From: Nephrocerus scutellatus
Taxonomy: Eukaryota > Arthropoda > Insecta > Diptera > Pipunculidae
Direction of reading: 5' to 3'
DNA length: 64,000 nt
Assembly: GCA_947095585.1 (NCBI GenBank)
Contig: OX352764.1
Span: 5,193,001 to 5,257,000, forward strand
The notes beneath the pieces were generated by a model. That model made no database searches. It worked only from the letters and a program-made list of their open reading frames with translations, and had not been told where the DNA came from. A program made the position numbers and the translations under genes. Positions 21,130-32,349 of this stretch are shown piece after piece; position 1 is the stretch's first letter; each line of letters starts with the position of its first letter.

Positions 21130-22365
21130 GCAGACGGACAAACAGTTCAGCAACGTTCAGCGTTTGCAAAAAAAAAAAACAAAGGATTTAAATGAAAAAA
21201 GTCCGCTAATGAGCGTTAATTAACGAAAGTATATTAATGCATGGAATAGGCGTTTTGCTTTCGCTTACAAATCCACGCTTGCAGACACATACACATACAA
21301 ACAAGGACGCAAAAACATCAGCCGTCATGCAGTGAGGGGATGCAGGAATTAAATTACGGAATGGACAGAGCTCTATCGTCGCTTTCTGAATTTCTAATTC
21401 TAAGCACACTCACTGACATGAGTGTGTGTGTGTGTGTTTGCGTTTGTCTTCGTGTGTATGTACTTAATATGAATGTCTAAAGCACACATTACTCCTTTTG
21501 CCGCAGTTGCTTGCCACTCACTACTGATGCTCATAATGGATACATCCAGTCGAGCTGTTGAGCCGTCAAACGTCAAACGAACGAACGCGTTACTAAGATA
21601 TCATCACACACACAAATTGTAGATACCCTTCGTTCGTCCTTTGGTTCGGTAATTAAATCTGCTCATTTTTTGCTTTGATAAATAGGAATAAGAAAAAATT
21701 CAAAAATTACCCATCCAGCAGCCGTACCAATTGCAGTCAGCCCCACGGTAATTACGAGCGATTTGTTGTGTGTGCAGGATGAGCAATCCTTAGAAGCCTT
21801 TGCGTTATGTGAGCATAATCTCATCGTTCATATGAGGCTGTCGATTAAAAATTTGGATCCATTGTGTGAATTACTTGAGGTGTACTTTTGTCAGCAAGTT
21901 GTTTCGCGTGTCTGCAGCATTGCTCCAGATTTTCAAAGACGAGGACGAAACTCAAAGTGTCAACTAAGCAGAAAGTAAGTAATGTTTTAATACAAATGAG
22001 CTTAATTTGTTGGAATATACGTGTACCAGTGTTTTATTGACATATAAATATATCCACATAAGTTATTTTTTTAAAATATTTCCCTAATCACTTAAGAAAT
22101 TTGAGTTATTACTATTATTTTTGGTGTTATGAGCAGGAAACTGCAAAATTGCACCGCATGCATCCCTAAATCCTTCTTATCTAGGGATGCAATAAAAAAA
22201 AATAACAGCCTATGTCGACTTAAGCAGCTGTCCAGAGAAATAAATAAATTTTTTTAAAAACAAAAAATTAAATTATTTTGGTTCTGTAACGTGGAATTTT
22301 GTAAGTGATGATGAGGTTAGGACAGAGGGTTTCAATGAAAAAATCGAATATTTTTCTACTTTCAA
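21130..22365. other. Unassigned DNA
   Basis: A GT run lies at 21420-21437. Nothing else is recognised. Confidence 0.4.
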
Positions 22366-22368
22366 TGC

Positions 22369-22744
22369 CAAATTTTAATAGAAAGTGTTGTCACCGGAGA
22401 TACGTATGTGTGCAAAGTTTGAATAAAATCGCGCTTTATGAAGTTGATTAAAAATTGATCACAAGATTCCACCAGCCAGCCACCGATAAACAGACAGATA
22501 CGAAGTTAATATGGAGAATTTAAAAATGTGTAGGTATTATACAAAATATAGGCTTACGAATTTCTCGACTCTCTTTTTAAATTCTCTATATTAACTTCGC
22601 GTGCACGTGGCTGGCTGGGTGGCTGGTTGGTCAGATTTTCTGATCAATTTTCAACCCACTTCCTAAAGGCCGATTTTATTTTATTTTTTTTATTTTATTG
22701 CACACATGTATATTTCCGGTGACAATACTTTCTATTAAAATTTG
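22369..22744. repeat. Long inverted repeat (hairpin), arms about 160-170 bp
   Basis: The left arm starts CAAATTTTAATAGAAAGTGT at 22369 and the right arm ends with its complement at 22744. The inner ends are GAAGTTAATATGGAGAATTT (22503-22522) and its complement near 22581-22600. The loop is about 48 bases (22528-22575). Both arms also carry TTGTCACCGGA and a GCCAGCCAC block. Arm identity is roughly 75-80 percent by eye, with indels. Confidence 0.8.
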
Positions 22745-22997
22745 AGGTCCCTCGGACCTCGGGGGGCTCCCATACAAATATTTTACAAAATTAACCCGAT
22801 TTTTTTAAAATTTTATACAAATGTGTACCTCCGATAGAAAACACTTTTTGTAAAAATTGTGGACACCCCGGGCCCCAGGTTCGTGGGGCCCATAAAATTT
22901 TTTTAAAAAAATTAACCCGATTTTTTTCAAATCTAATACACATGTGTATCTCCGATGAATAACACTTTTTGTAAAAATTTTGGAGACCCCGGGTTGT
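22700..22997. repeat. Tandem repeat, period about 121 bp, two and a half units
   Basis: ACATGTGTA-CTCCG-TGA-AA-ACTTT recurs near 22701, 22818 and 22939. Each is followed by TTTTGAGGACC-type and CCCGGG sequence and AAATTAACCCGATTTTTTT. The first unit overlaps the right arm of the hairpin. Confidence 0.75.
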
Positions 22998-22999
22998 TT

Positions 23000-23490
23000 T
23001 TTTTTTAATAAATTCTAAGCCCAGGTGTTACTAATTGAGCGATTTTACATAGGAAATTTCATATATACCAGTGGTACTTTAACTAGGAGATATTTTATTA
23101 GGGTCACGATCATTAGTTGTCTTAGGAAAATTACGTTGCGGTTCACTGTGACTTATCGGAGCACCTGCAAGAACGGGAAATTTGGAAGGACTTCTGCCCA
23201 ATACTTCAAATATTAAACGAACATATTGTGTGATTCATAGGGAAGCATTAGTAACTAAAAAATTCCCCGGATATGGATTAATATTTAAAATACGTTATAA
23301 TTGTAAGAGACTTTTTGAAAAGTAGCGCTGTTAGTTCCCTTTCTTCTTTTCTCCCGACTCTGCAAGGAATTGGGATCGGAATATGAAAACCTTTTTTTTG
23401 CATGCAGTTTTAAGATGGCTTTAAAGGGGCGGAACACTAAGAAGAGTAATCCTTTTGAAAGACGAGTTTCGAATGTTTTTGTCTAAAAAA
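23000..23490. other. Unassigned DNA
   Basis: No supported feature was found. Confidence 0.4.
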
Positions 23491-23494
23491 TAAA

Positions 23495-24000
23495 TACCCC
23501 AGAGCGACCACCAAAAGAATCTCAAAAAAACCCACAAAAACCTCCCAAATGACTTTGCAATGACCCAAAAAGACTCACAATGTACCACCAAAATATCTTC
23601 AAAAGATCCCCCAGAGGACCCTTTAAAGACCCATCAAAATATCCCCGGTAGACCCCACAAAGACTCCCAAAAGGCAGCACCTCCACAAATACCCTCAGAA
23701 GACAACAAAAACACACCCAAAATATCTCCAAATGACTCCCAAAGTACCTTTAAATCACCCCACAAAAAGCACTGAAAATACCCCCAAAAGACCCTCAAAA
23801 AACCCTACAAAGACTCCAACGACCACCAAAGATCCCTCAAACGGCCACCAAAAGACCACAAAAGGACCCCAAAACCCCCTCAGAACTTTCCTAAAAGAAC
23901 CCAAAATGACCTCCAAAGCACCCTCAAGAGACACTCAGGCTCTTAAGAGAACACCAAAAGACCCCAAAATGTTTCCGAATAAATCTTCGATGACCAATTG
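23495..24000. repeat. Low-complexity AC-rich degenerate repeat
   Basis: Modules such as AAAAGACCACC, CAAAAGACCC and CCCAAAATA fill the stretch on the plus strand. The composition matches the minisatellite at 4229-4660, but no single fixed period is visible. The open frames across it (rich in K, P, T, S) are most likely composition effects. Confidence 0.65.
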
Positions 24001-24004
24001 TTAA

Positions 24005-25036
24005 TCCAAATGAACGCTATGTTAGTGTCTGTGAAATGCTCTTTTCCTTAAATCGACTAGGAATTTAATTTTGTTTCACTTCGTAAATTTCTTTGTGTTA
24101 TTAGTGACCACTGACAGTGCCAATGGATTCCAATATCAGTCTGACTAAATCGAGACGATGAATTATTGTGCTTGCAGTATGACAAATATTTGGACCACAG
24201 AACATTTTGGAAGTGCCGGTGGAGAGCACCCTTTTTTTAATAAACCCTCTGTATTGTACTGTCTGATATATTCCGGAAGGGCATACTTATCGCTTTTGAA
24301 ATGGCAACAGTTCTGAATGATTGTACTGGATGCAATGTTTCAACCAATTTGTACTGCAAAAGTTTAAAAAGACAGATACCACTGTCAAGTAAACCGTCAC
24401 CGCATTTTATTTCAAAACCGTCAAGACAGATCCCGCTGTCATATTAATGGTCACCACGGCGGATATATTTATTCGGCAGATATCTTACCGCATTTCCTAC
24501 TAATTTATCAAGAAGCTTTTGCTTTAGCTATTCACAGCTACTCATCATTAGAAGTCTCCCAATGTGAATCGTTTGAAAATGACTTCATGGGACTTACATT
24601 GCACAACTTTTTGGTGGTTTCCTTAAAAAAAACTACTTTTAAATGTCTTTCCTCTATTGCGGTTCCAGCACCACCCAGATGACCACATGTTGTCCCAACT
24701 TTCGAACTAAAGCACTCAGTGGCAATGTGATGTTATTTGGAAATTGTGGAGATAAATTATGGAAAATTGAAACCTCAGTTGGCGTGGCAGTCGCACTGTG
24801 TCCTTTGCTCTAAAAAGTATCTGCACGGAATCACAAATACTACAAGAATAATACTCGTACGCATGGAATTGCATGCGAAAGGATCGGATGAAAATTTATA
24901 TTCTGGAGCTGGAAAAAGTCTGTCATTTCAATGCATGAATGCAAGATAAGGTAATAGGGAGAGAAGAAGAGAGAAGCATTCGTAGATCGTACTCGTATTC
25001 CTTCTGATTTTTCATCATTTCGTTTGTCTGCCTGAG
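24005..25036. other. Unassigned DNA
   Basis: Nothing was recognised. Confidence 0.4.
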
Positions 25037-25695
25037 TCTATTTGTTCATTTGTCCGACTGTAATGTCCGATTGTCTGATAATATATCTGTTCGTATCTCC
25101 TTTCGTCTGCTTGTCTTTCTGTCCGGTTGTTTCTATTTTGCCTGTATTTCTGCTTTGTTGTCTGTTTATATGCCCGTTTATATGTCTGTTTGTATGTCTG
25201 CTTGTATGTCTGTTTATATATCTATTTGTATGTCTGATTTTCCATTTGTGCCTAAAAATTTCTATTTGTTCATTTGTCCGACTGTAATGTCCGATTGTCT
25301 GATAATATATCTGTTCGTATCTCCTTTCGTCTGCTTGTCTTTCTGTCCGGTTGTTTCTATTTGCCTGTATTTCTGCTTTGTTGTCTGTTGATATGCCCGT
25401 TTATATGTCTGTTTGTATGTCTGCTTGTATGTCTGTTTATATATCTATTTGTATGTCTGATTTTCCATTTGTGCCTAAAAATTTCTATTTGTTCATTTGT
25501 CCGACTGTAATGTCCGATTGTCTGATAATATATCTGTTCGTATCTCCTTTCGTCTGCTTGTCTTTCTGTCCGGTTGTTTCTATTTGCCTGTATTTTTGCT
25601 TTGTTGTCTGTTGATATGCCCGTTTATATGTCTGTTTGTATGTCTGTTTATATATCTATTTGTATGTCTGATTTTCCATTTGTGCCTAAAAATTT
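25037..25695. repeat. Three tandem 223/224-bp units of GTCTGTTT-rich sequence
   Basis: Units begin TCTATTTGTTCATTTGTCCG at 25037, 25261 and 25484. The first two are nearly identical. The third lacks about 12 bases, probably one CTGCTTGTATGT module. Each unit is itself made of TATGTCTGTTTG-type modules. The near identity means recent duplication. The long frames across all three phases are artefacts of the 8-bp-like internal period. Confidence 0.92.
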
Positions 25696-25696
25696 A

Positions 25697-25772
25697 CATG
25701 CACAACACAAATGGTCGCGAGAAGATAGGCCTTGGACCGCAACGGTCTGTCGCGCCGAATGTTATTATGTCT
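25697..25772 (+). mobile_element. SINE 3' fragment
   Basis: The block CACAAATGGTCGCGAGAAG, CCTTGGACCGCAA-GGTCTG and CGCGCC matches the last third of the SINE at 12905-13195. It ends in GTTATTATG. It interrupts the GTCTGTTT repeat, which continues from 25773 to about 25855. The promoter half is absent, as expected for 5' truncation. Confidence 0.8.
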
Positions 25773-25859
25773 GCTTGTATGTCTGTTTATATTTCTATTT
25801 TCATGTTTGCTTGGTTGTTTGTTTATATCTCTGGTCGTATTTCTGTTTATAGTTATCAT

Positions 25860-26110
25860 GATATTTGGCTCTACAACCGGTGTCCGGTACTGGCCTTCCG
25901 CAAAATGTCTCTCCATCGGTCCCGATTTCGAGTGTATGTCATCCCTAAACTCTAGGTGTCCCGATCTACGCCATAATTTCAGCGCAGGCTTGGCCGGCCT
26001 TGCCGTCACGTTCCATAAATTCTATCGCAAAGGACTTTCCGAGCAGGATCCTCTTCGCTTATGCGAGCTAGGTGTCCTGCCTACCGGAGCCTACCGAGCT
26101 TAATTCTTTT
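25860..26110. repeat. Dispersed repeat related to 6110-6225
   Basis: It contains CATCCCTAAACTCTAGGTGT and CAGGCTTGGCCGGCCT, which align with the 6.1-kb copy. It lies next to the 3' side of the minus-strand LINE fragment at 26176 and could be part of its untranslated region. I cannot prove that. Confidence 0.4.
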
Positions 26111-26175
26111 TACGATGTAAGGGTGTAAATCTGATCAGTTTGCCTGGGATGAAGCCACAATGGAATGGACTAAAC

Positions 26176-26790
26176 TCAACATTTCTTATGTATGGGGCAC
26201 AGGATGCCTCTTCGCCAGTCTTTTGGCACCACTTCTTTCTCCCATACTTGGACTATTAGTTCATGAATTGCTTGATGTATTGCGGGACCTCCTGTTTTAT
26301 ATAGCTCCGCTGGGATACCATCTGATCCCGAGGCCTTATTATTTTTGAGTCGACTTATCGCTCTGATAACTTCGTCTATGGTTGGTGGCGGCAGCATAGT
26401 GTGATTTTCAGTCATTGGTGGAGCCTTCAATTCCTCAGTTAGCTGGCCATTAAGAAACTGATGAAAGTTATCTTCCCACTCTAAGATGCTTTTGAGATCG
26501 GCGATCAGACTACCCTCTTTGTCATTGCAGTATGTGCAACGCGATGTATATTGCGTCATACCGCGGACTATTTGGTAGTCACGGACGAGATTCTTCTCCC
26601 GTGCTCCTTTCTTTCGCCGGTGAACTGTTTTTCATATCTTCTGAGCTCTTTATATTCACCTTCGCGTGCCGCTTCGCGTTCTATGAGATTGTTGCATTGC
26701 TCGATACGCACCATTCTTACGTTCAGTCGCTAGCTTATATTCTTAAGGCGTGTCCATTTCTCTTCTACGCCCGTCATCTAAGCCCCAATA
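26176..26790 (-). pseudogene. Non-LTR retrotransposon fragment between endonuclease and RT
   Basis: The minus strand encodes YKELRRYEKQFTGERKEHGR near 26590-26650. After a frameshift comes CTYCNDKEGSLIADLKSILE then WEDNFHQFLNGQL. Next are the start of the RT region, LKNNKASGSDGIPAELYK (about 26305-26360), and KDWRRGILCPIHKK near 26180-26220. N-KA-G-DGIP-E--K and W--G-L-PI-KKG are conserved RT blocks of LINEs. The RT catalytic blocks are missing. The same linker occurs at 31640-31990 (minus) and 59655-59990 (plus), defining one family with three damaged copies here. Confidence 0.8.
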
Positions 26791-26872
26791 TAAACAGACA
26801 TATAAACGGACAATTTTTTGTCTGCTTATATTTTTGTTTGTATATGTCTGTATTATAGTCATAATGACTGCA
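26790..26872. repeat. GTCTG/ATAAACAGAC-rich simple repeat
   Basis: A short stretch contains ATAAACAGACATATAAACGG and then GTCTGCTTATATTTTTG. It is similar in composition to the 25-kb array. Confidence 0.6.
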
Positions 26873-26904
26873 AAGCCGGAAAAAAGTCCGATTGACAAAA
26901 AATA

Positions 26905-28030
26905 ATAAAAACCAATCACGCTACTGCCAATAATATCTAAGGTCTTTAAGAAACTTCTTCTTAAACGATTACAATCTATTATTGAAGAAAGACGGTTCAT
27001 CCCGGATCACCAATTCGGTTTTAGGGTCAAACACTCCACAATCGGTTAGGTTTATCGAATAACGAATGTGATTAAAGAAGCCCTTAAAGGGAAAGGGATA
27101 TGTACTAGGGCTTTTCTAGACGTATCGCAAGCCTTCGACAAGGTATTGCACGAAGACCTGTAGTATAAGCTTAGATTAACTTACCGGAAAAATTGTTTAA
27201 AATATTGGATATTAGATATCTTGAGAATAGGCTCTTTCGTGTTAGATACAGAACTGAGTATTTGGAGTTCTAAGAAATTCACTCACGCCGGTGTACCGCA
27301 AGGTAGCATTATCGGTCCAATCCTGTTCTTGCTTTACACAAGAGTCATATTTGAAGACGGAGAGGCAGTCGTAGCCACTTTAGCGAAAGATACAGGTATC
27401 GTCGTGACGGGTAAGACTGTTGAATCATCAAATGGAAAACTCCAACGAGCTTTGGACGAAATCGCATGTGGTCAAAGACCTGGCGAATTGCTATTAAGGA
27501 GACCAAGTCAACATATGTCAATTTTACATACAGATAGGTGAATAATTTTCCCATTTTCATCAACTTGGTGCAAATATCATATGCAAACAAGAGAATGTCA
27601 AGGAATGGCTCTAGACGCAAAAAAAAAGTGGAAGTCACACGTTAAAAAGATGCGCGACGAAATAAGGCTCAGTGAGATGTATGTATGGCTTATCGGAAGA
27701 TTTCGAAACTAAGCGTATATAAGCAACTACTGAGGCCGTCTTGGACTTAAGGTCTACAACTTGGGGTTGCATCAAACCAAGCAATATATCAATGTTACAA
27801 GCATTTAAAAACAAAACACAATCATACACAAGAGCAATCGTGAATGCTCCATGGTACATAAGGAATAGTGATATTCACAGGAATTGTTACAATGAGTCAC
27901 AAGGTAAAAAACTTTGCTCGGAAACTTCGTTCTCGTCTTCACGTGCATTGCAATCAGGTCCGGTCTTTTGACAAGACGAACCTTGTGCGCCGACTACAAA
28001 GAACATGCCCGTTCGATCTAGCGCAGTAAG
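26905..28030 (+). pseudogene. Jockey-like non-LTR retrotransposon reverse transcriptase
   Basis: The plus strand reads through the RT domain with few frame breaks. PITLLPIISKVFKKLLLKRL lies near 26912-26972 and FIPDHQFGFR near 26996-27025. FLDVSQAFDKV is at about 27114-27146. GVPQGSIIGPILFLLYT is at 27291-27340. AKDTGIVVTGK near 27382-27415 stands where YADDT is expected, so the catalytic aspartate pair is broken. Downstream, WTYGLQL, APWYIRN and the C-terminal VRRLQRTCPFDL (about 27985-28020) follow the usual Jockey-type order. There is no endonuclease, so the copy is 5' truncated. Stops occur near 27043 and 27160. Confidence 0.85.
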
Positions 28031-28299
28031 GGAAAACCGCATGTAACGACGGTTTTAGAAGGTGCCTTCGCTGGAAGGAAGCCTCCTAACAGGATCAATT
28101 ACAGAAGCGTAAACTATTTGTGAAAGGAAACTTAGTTGTTGTGATAACAAAAAAAATTTTGATTGTATCTCCTAATAATATGAGCACGCGCGGCCGATTA
28201 TCATAATGGCTCTTGGAGGGGTGAGGTTTACCAAGTAGCCATATATCGGCTGACATTGTAAGGGCAAGGCAAGGTATATGAATCAGGCATAACCAATGG

Positions 28300-28620
28300 T
28301 ACAGGCAATTGTTATCTTTGGAAGATTCCTGCACCTTTAGGCGCATCTGTTTATAAATGTCTGCTTCTGTGTCTGTTTTATTACTTTTTTGTATGTCAAT
28401 TTTTTTCTGCTTCAATGTCTGTATGGCTTTGTATGTCTTGTGTGTCTGTATAAAATTTTAAATATTTTCTAGTCTGTTTCATTGCTTGTCATTCTGGCTA
28501 TCAATATATCCGCCTGTTTATCCCTATGTCTGTCTGTCCGTCTATCTAGCCAATATTCTTGCACCTACCCTTCCGTTCGTCTATCAATCCATCCATCAGT
28601 TTATCTACTTTTCATTGAGC
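28300..28620. repeat. Diffuse GTCTGT-rich simple sequence
   Basis: Modules such as TGTCTGCTTCTGTGTCTG, TATGTCTGTCTGTCCGTC and CCATCCATCAG are scattered here. There is no clean period. Confidence 0.5.
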
Positions 28621-28629
28621 CTGAACACT

Positions 28630-30090
28630 CCTTCGAGAAAAGAGAGAGAGAGGAAAATTTAATTGGACTTTTTCGTAATTAAATCTAATTCGCATGTTCA
28701 TTTGTGTGCATATATGAGATATTTATCCGAACAGCGTTTCTTGTTCTATGTTCACTTTGTAATTTGCCAGCAGAGAGTTTTTGCGAAATGAGTTACCTTA
28801 CGCAAATAAAAAAAAGTACAAAAGATACTAGCAACGCAAAATTATTTTTCTTCTGAATGGGCTTTCGTTTGATATCAAAATCATGTAATGCGGTATCCGT
28901 TTGTATCCTGCCTACATCTAAGGATTCGAGTATTTCTTGCATTTCAATTACAGGAAAATGTTCCTATGATATACAAGCCCTTTACCGTTATTTTCGTCCA
29001 GAGTATGTATTGTGTATTTCTGATTTATATTCTCAAACGAGTTGCTAACATGTTGTTGTATTTTTTTTTTTAAGATTTCTCCTCACAAAATGTCTGTCAA
29101 GCGCAATTAAAAAAAAGAACTGTGCCAATCAAAAGTTCCATATTTTAAGTAGCAGCTGTCCAATTAGTTTGTTTGCTTTTTTGCCATCTCCACCTACGCG
29201 TTCCACAAACAAAATCGACTTTGTTCCGGTAAACCACTTTACTTAAAAGCTCTACTGCTCGCCACTCAACCTTGACAGAGTTCCGAACTCATCCGAGCAA
29301 TTAGCTCCTTTCTGCTGTGCCAACTGTCCCAAATAGCCGTCTCCCCCGCTCCACCACTCCATCATAACCATCACTGTCGCCGCACTCGTTCAAAGGTCAA
29401 AGAAACCTAATTACCCCGGCTCTCCCAGAGCGACAGCTCAGCTCAGTTCAGCGCAAAGCCTACAGCCAACAGCCCACCTAGTGACACAATAACCGAACCG
29501 TAGCACAAAGGAGTGTCACGAGGGGTGGTGAAAGACAAGCAAACATGTCAACAAACTGTCGTCAGTCGTTATCGCGCAGTGTGGCAAAGCAGACGGCCAT
29601 ACAACATCCAAATATGAAATCTTTCCGGTGCAACCAACAGGGTTGATAACAACAACAACTGTCCGGACTGAGATGATAATCAGCTTCATCTGCTTCAATT
29701 TCTGTGCAACCTTGTCTGCTGGTATAATTGGGGAAAAAAACGAACAGAAAGCAGCCAACACTTTTGCATTCTCTTAAGTTAAAAAAAACACTGAATCCTT
29801 GAGCTATTCCATACTTGTGCGTGGGCGAGTCATCTTCTTTGAAAATGAGAGCTTTAAACGGAAAAGCGGTACTGCATTTAAGAGCGAACTTTTCTCAATT
29901 GACCCCAAGGTGTGGACTATGAGCTGATGGACGCACATTATCTCCCCACCGCGATCTTGCCTTCTAAGTTCGTAGCTATGTAGGTTATCGCATCCAAGCA
30001 CAATTCAATAATTGTTCCAACGCGGAATTTAATTTCATTTGGCTCCAAGTCAAAGTGCGTAAGCATAACATTCAGCCTTAACAACACCAC
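28630..30090. other. Unassigned DNA
   Basis: No gene or element is recognised in about 1.45 kb. Confidence 0.4.
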
Positions 30091-30099
30091 TAGGAAGGA

Positions 30100-31465
30100 A
30101 TGTTGGGTTATTTGCCGAGTAAAATAATCTCACTCTGCTTCTGAATAAGCCCACTCGAATTCTAGACAATGTAAGTCATAACGCTATTACCATTGACTTG
30201 TTTCTTACCTCTCATCCTAACAAATACACCGTCAGTAAGTAATCCCCTTTAGGCTCTTTAGACCATTGTGTTGCATCAGCTAATTTCTCGTTATCGAAAC
30301 ACGCAGTTAAAGAGAAAACCCCTAAAAGAAAACTATGGCTACATGAGAAAGCCGACTGAACTGGCCTAACTGGCCACTTAATGCCAATAGTGGTAGGGGT
30401 GCCATTTCTGATACGATCACTAATATAATCATCGAGGGTATGAGACAGTATATCCTATCCGGGACAAAGTGTATCAAATTCGACTATGACCAGAAACTGT
30501 CAATGTCCCAAAGGAAGTAAAAATTATTGGTTATTCGTGAGAAGGATAAAAAATACTGCCTCCTCGTCGATTCCAACGCTCATTTATAATTACAATCCAG
30601 TAGTCAGCTTTATCGAAGGTCAATCTATACGATGCGCATTTTACAGCAAGCTCCACGCTTCCATATTGTGCATTGTTGCCGCCTGTACCTCCAATTATTG
30701 AACAGATTTAGAATCGTACTCGTGCAGTTGCTAGAGCTTAAAACGATCTCAGCACTCACAACTCACATTACCATTGAGAAAGCTTTTCCATTTATACCAT
30801 ACTTCTGAACTCTTTCCGAGAAGTTGGAAAACAGCCTTTGTCCAGCGTACACCCAAAAAAGGCGAGCCGTCGTCGCATGCTTTGTACCGACCCATAGCAC
30901 TTACATCCATTCTTTCCAAGGTCATGGACACGCTGATTAATTATCAGCTTATCTTGAAACCAACGAAATCCTTAGTGACCGGCAGTATGGATTTCGTGGG
31001 CAACGTTCTACTGGTGATTTGATGGTGTATCTCACCATGCAGTACAACCAAACTTTGCATCAATTTGCTGAAAGCAAGGCCAATATTTCCAAGGCATTTC
31101 ACACATTTTGGCATCAAGCTCTTTAGTCAAAAATGCGTGAGTATGGAGTCGATAGAAAACTGCTTCACTAGATTAGAAGCTATCTTTTGGAGCGCTCAAT
31201 TCAAGTTTTTATGGACAGTTTCAAGTTTAAAATACATCAGATAAATGCTGGCGTTCCTCAGGGCTCTGTTTTGTCTCCGACACTTTTTCTCATTTTTATT
31301 AACGATCTTTTGTTCATTTATAATCCGATTCACTTTTTCGCTAACGACAGCACTCTCAGCTTCTCATATAAGTTTGAGGAAGGTCCCTCCACTTCTCATG
31401 TGGAACTCAAGCAACTACGTACGTTGAGCACGTTGAATCCTTACCTGGACACCGAGTAGAATTTA
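30100..31465 (+). pseudogene. CR1-like non-LTR retrotransposon: endonuclease tail and RT
   Basis: NAITIDLFLTSHPNKYTVS near 30180-30237 and LGSLDHCVASANFSL near 30250-30296 are the end of an APE endonuclease; D-H in the SLDH block is its catalytic pair. After a worn linker come LFPRSWKTAF (30812-30841) and YRPIALTSILSKVMDTL (30880-30930). A damaged YGFRG-STGDL and ISKAFHTFWHQAL follow near 31090-31125. The RT block GVPQGSVLSPTLFLIFINDL is at 31249-31310 and FANDSTL replaces FADDSTL near 31336. Several frame breaks and the D-to-N change make it inactive. The same family in better order is the minus-strand copy at 46424-48530. Confidence 0.85.
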
Positions 31466-31474
31466 AAAGCTTGT

Positions 31475-32330
31475 ATGTTATGCTTAAGTTTGTGGATTTG
31501 AAAAGCCTTGACAGATTATAGTGGGCTCCGTTGACTTTAGGCAACCGTGCGCGTATTTCTGGTTTCATGCTGTTATCGGCTGCTACAGTTGACCCGAGAT
31601 AATTAAAGGACTCCAATACTTCAAAGTCGCGCTCCAACATTTTAATTGCAAGACGATCAGATTACCTTCTCTGTTTTCGCAGTATGTGCAACGCGGTGTA
31701 TATTGTGTCATACCACGGAAAGAAAGAACTCCCGCGCCTGCAGCAATCCTTGCTCTCTGTACTGTTCTAGTTCACGGACGAGATTCTTCTTCAAGACTGT
31801 TTTCTTACAACGGTGTAAACTGTTTTTTCATATCTTTTGAGCTCTTTATATTCATCTTCGAGTGTCCGCGTTCTATCGAACCAGTCGTTTTGATCTCTAC
31901 GACTACTGCAGTACTAATGACAGTATTCTCAAGGTGTGTCCATTTCTCATCCACGCCCGACATTTCAGCCCCAGTACTTACTCTCCCTGCATTTAGGGCG
32001 AGTCCTATCGCTTGACCGTTGTTGTTTCTGGTCTCTTTGTTGCGAAGGGCAGCTGTGTTGACTCGAATCCCTACCTATACTGAGGACAGGCATGAAGTAC
32101 CCGTTCGACTGATTCAAAGATTCTTCTTTTTCATCCTCTGGGAAATCCTCTGTAGGTGTGTGGACGTTTATGAGCCTTATGTTTTTAAATCTGCCCCGAA
32201 CGCGAAGGGTGCATAGCGGTTCATTTACTGCTTTAAAGCCGATAACGGTGGGTTTCATTCTTTTGCTGACTAGAAACCAAATTAGTACCAATTTCGCAAA
32301 GATGAATAACCGAAGTGCTTCAGCCCTCTA
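31475..32330 (-). pseudogene. Non-LTR retrotransposon, endonuclease fused to RT tail by internal deletion
   Basis: The 5' side on the minus strand encodes VSKRMKPTVIGFKAVNEPL and RLINVHTPTEDFPEDEKEE (about 32110-32270), part of an APE-type endonuclease. Around 31640-31990 lies the linker also seen at 26590. Directly after it, FEVLESFNYLGSTVAADNSM (about 31580-31640) is the region following the RT palm. The whole catalytic RT is therefore missing between about 31650 and 31640. It is a deletion derivative and cannot make a polymerase. It lies tail to tail with the plus-strand CR1-like copy ending near 31465. Confidence 0.8.
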
Positions 32331-32349
32331 TAACCCCAGACAATGATGT

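Noticed and set aside
24225..24255. GCACCCTTTTTTTAATAAACCC as a mariner-type inverted end
   Set aside because: No matching partner or transposase codons lie nearby, so it is not supported.
25037..25695. A CRISPR-like array (regular direct repeats)
   Set aside because: The units are contiguous 224-bp tandem copies without spacers, and the context is eukaryotic.
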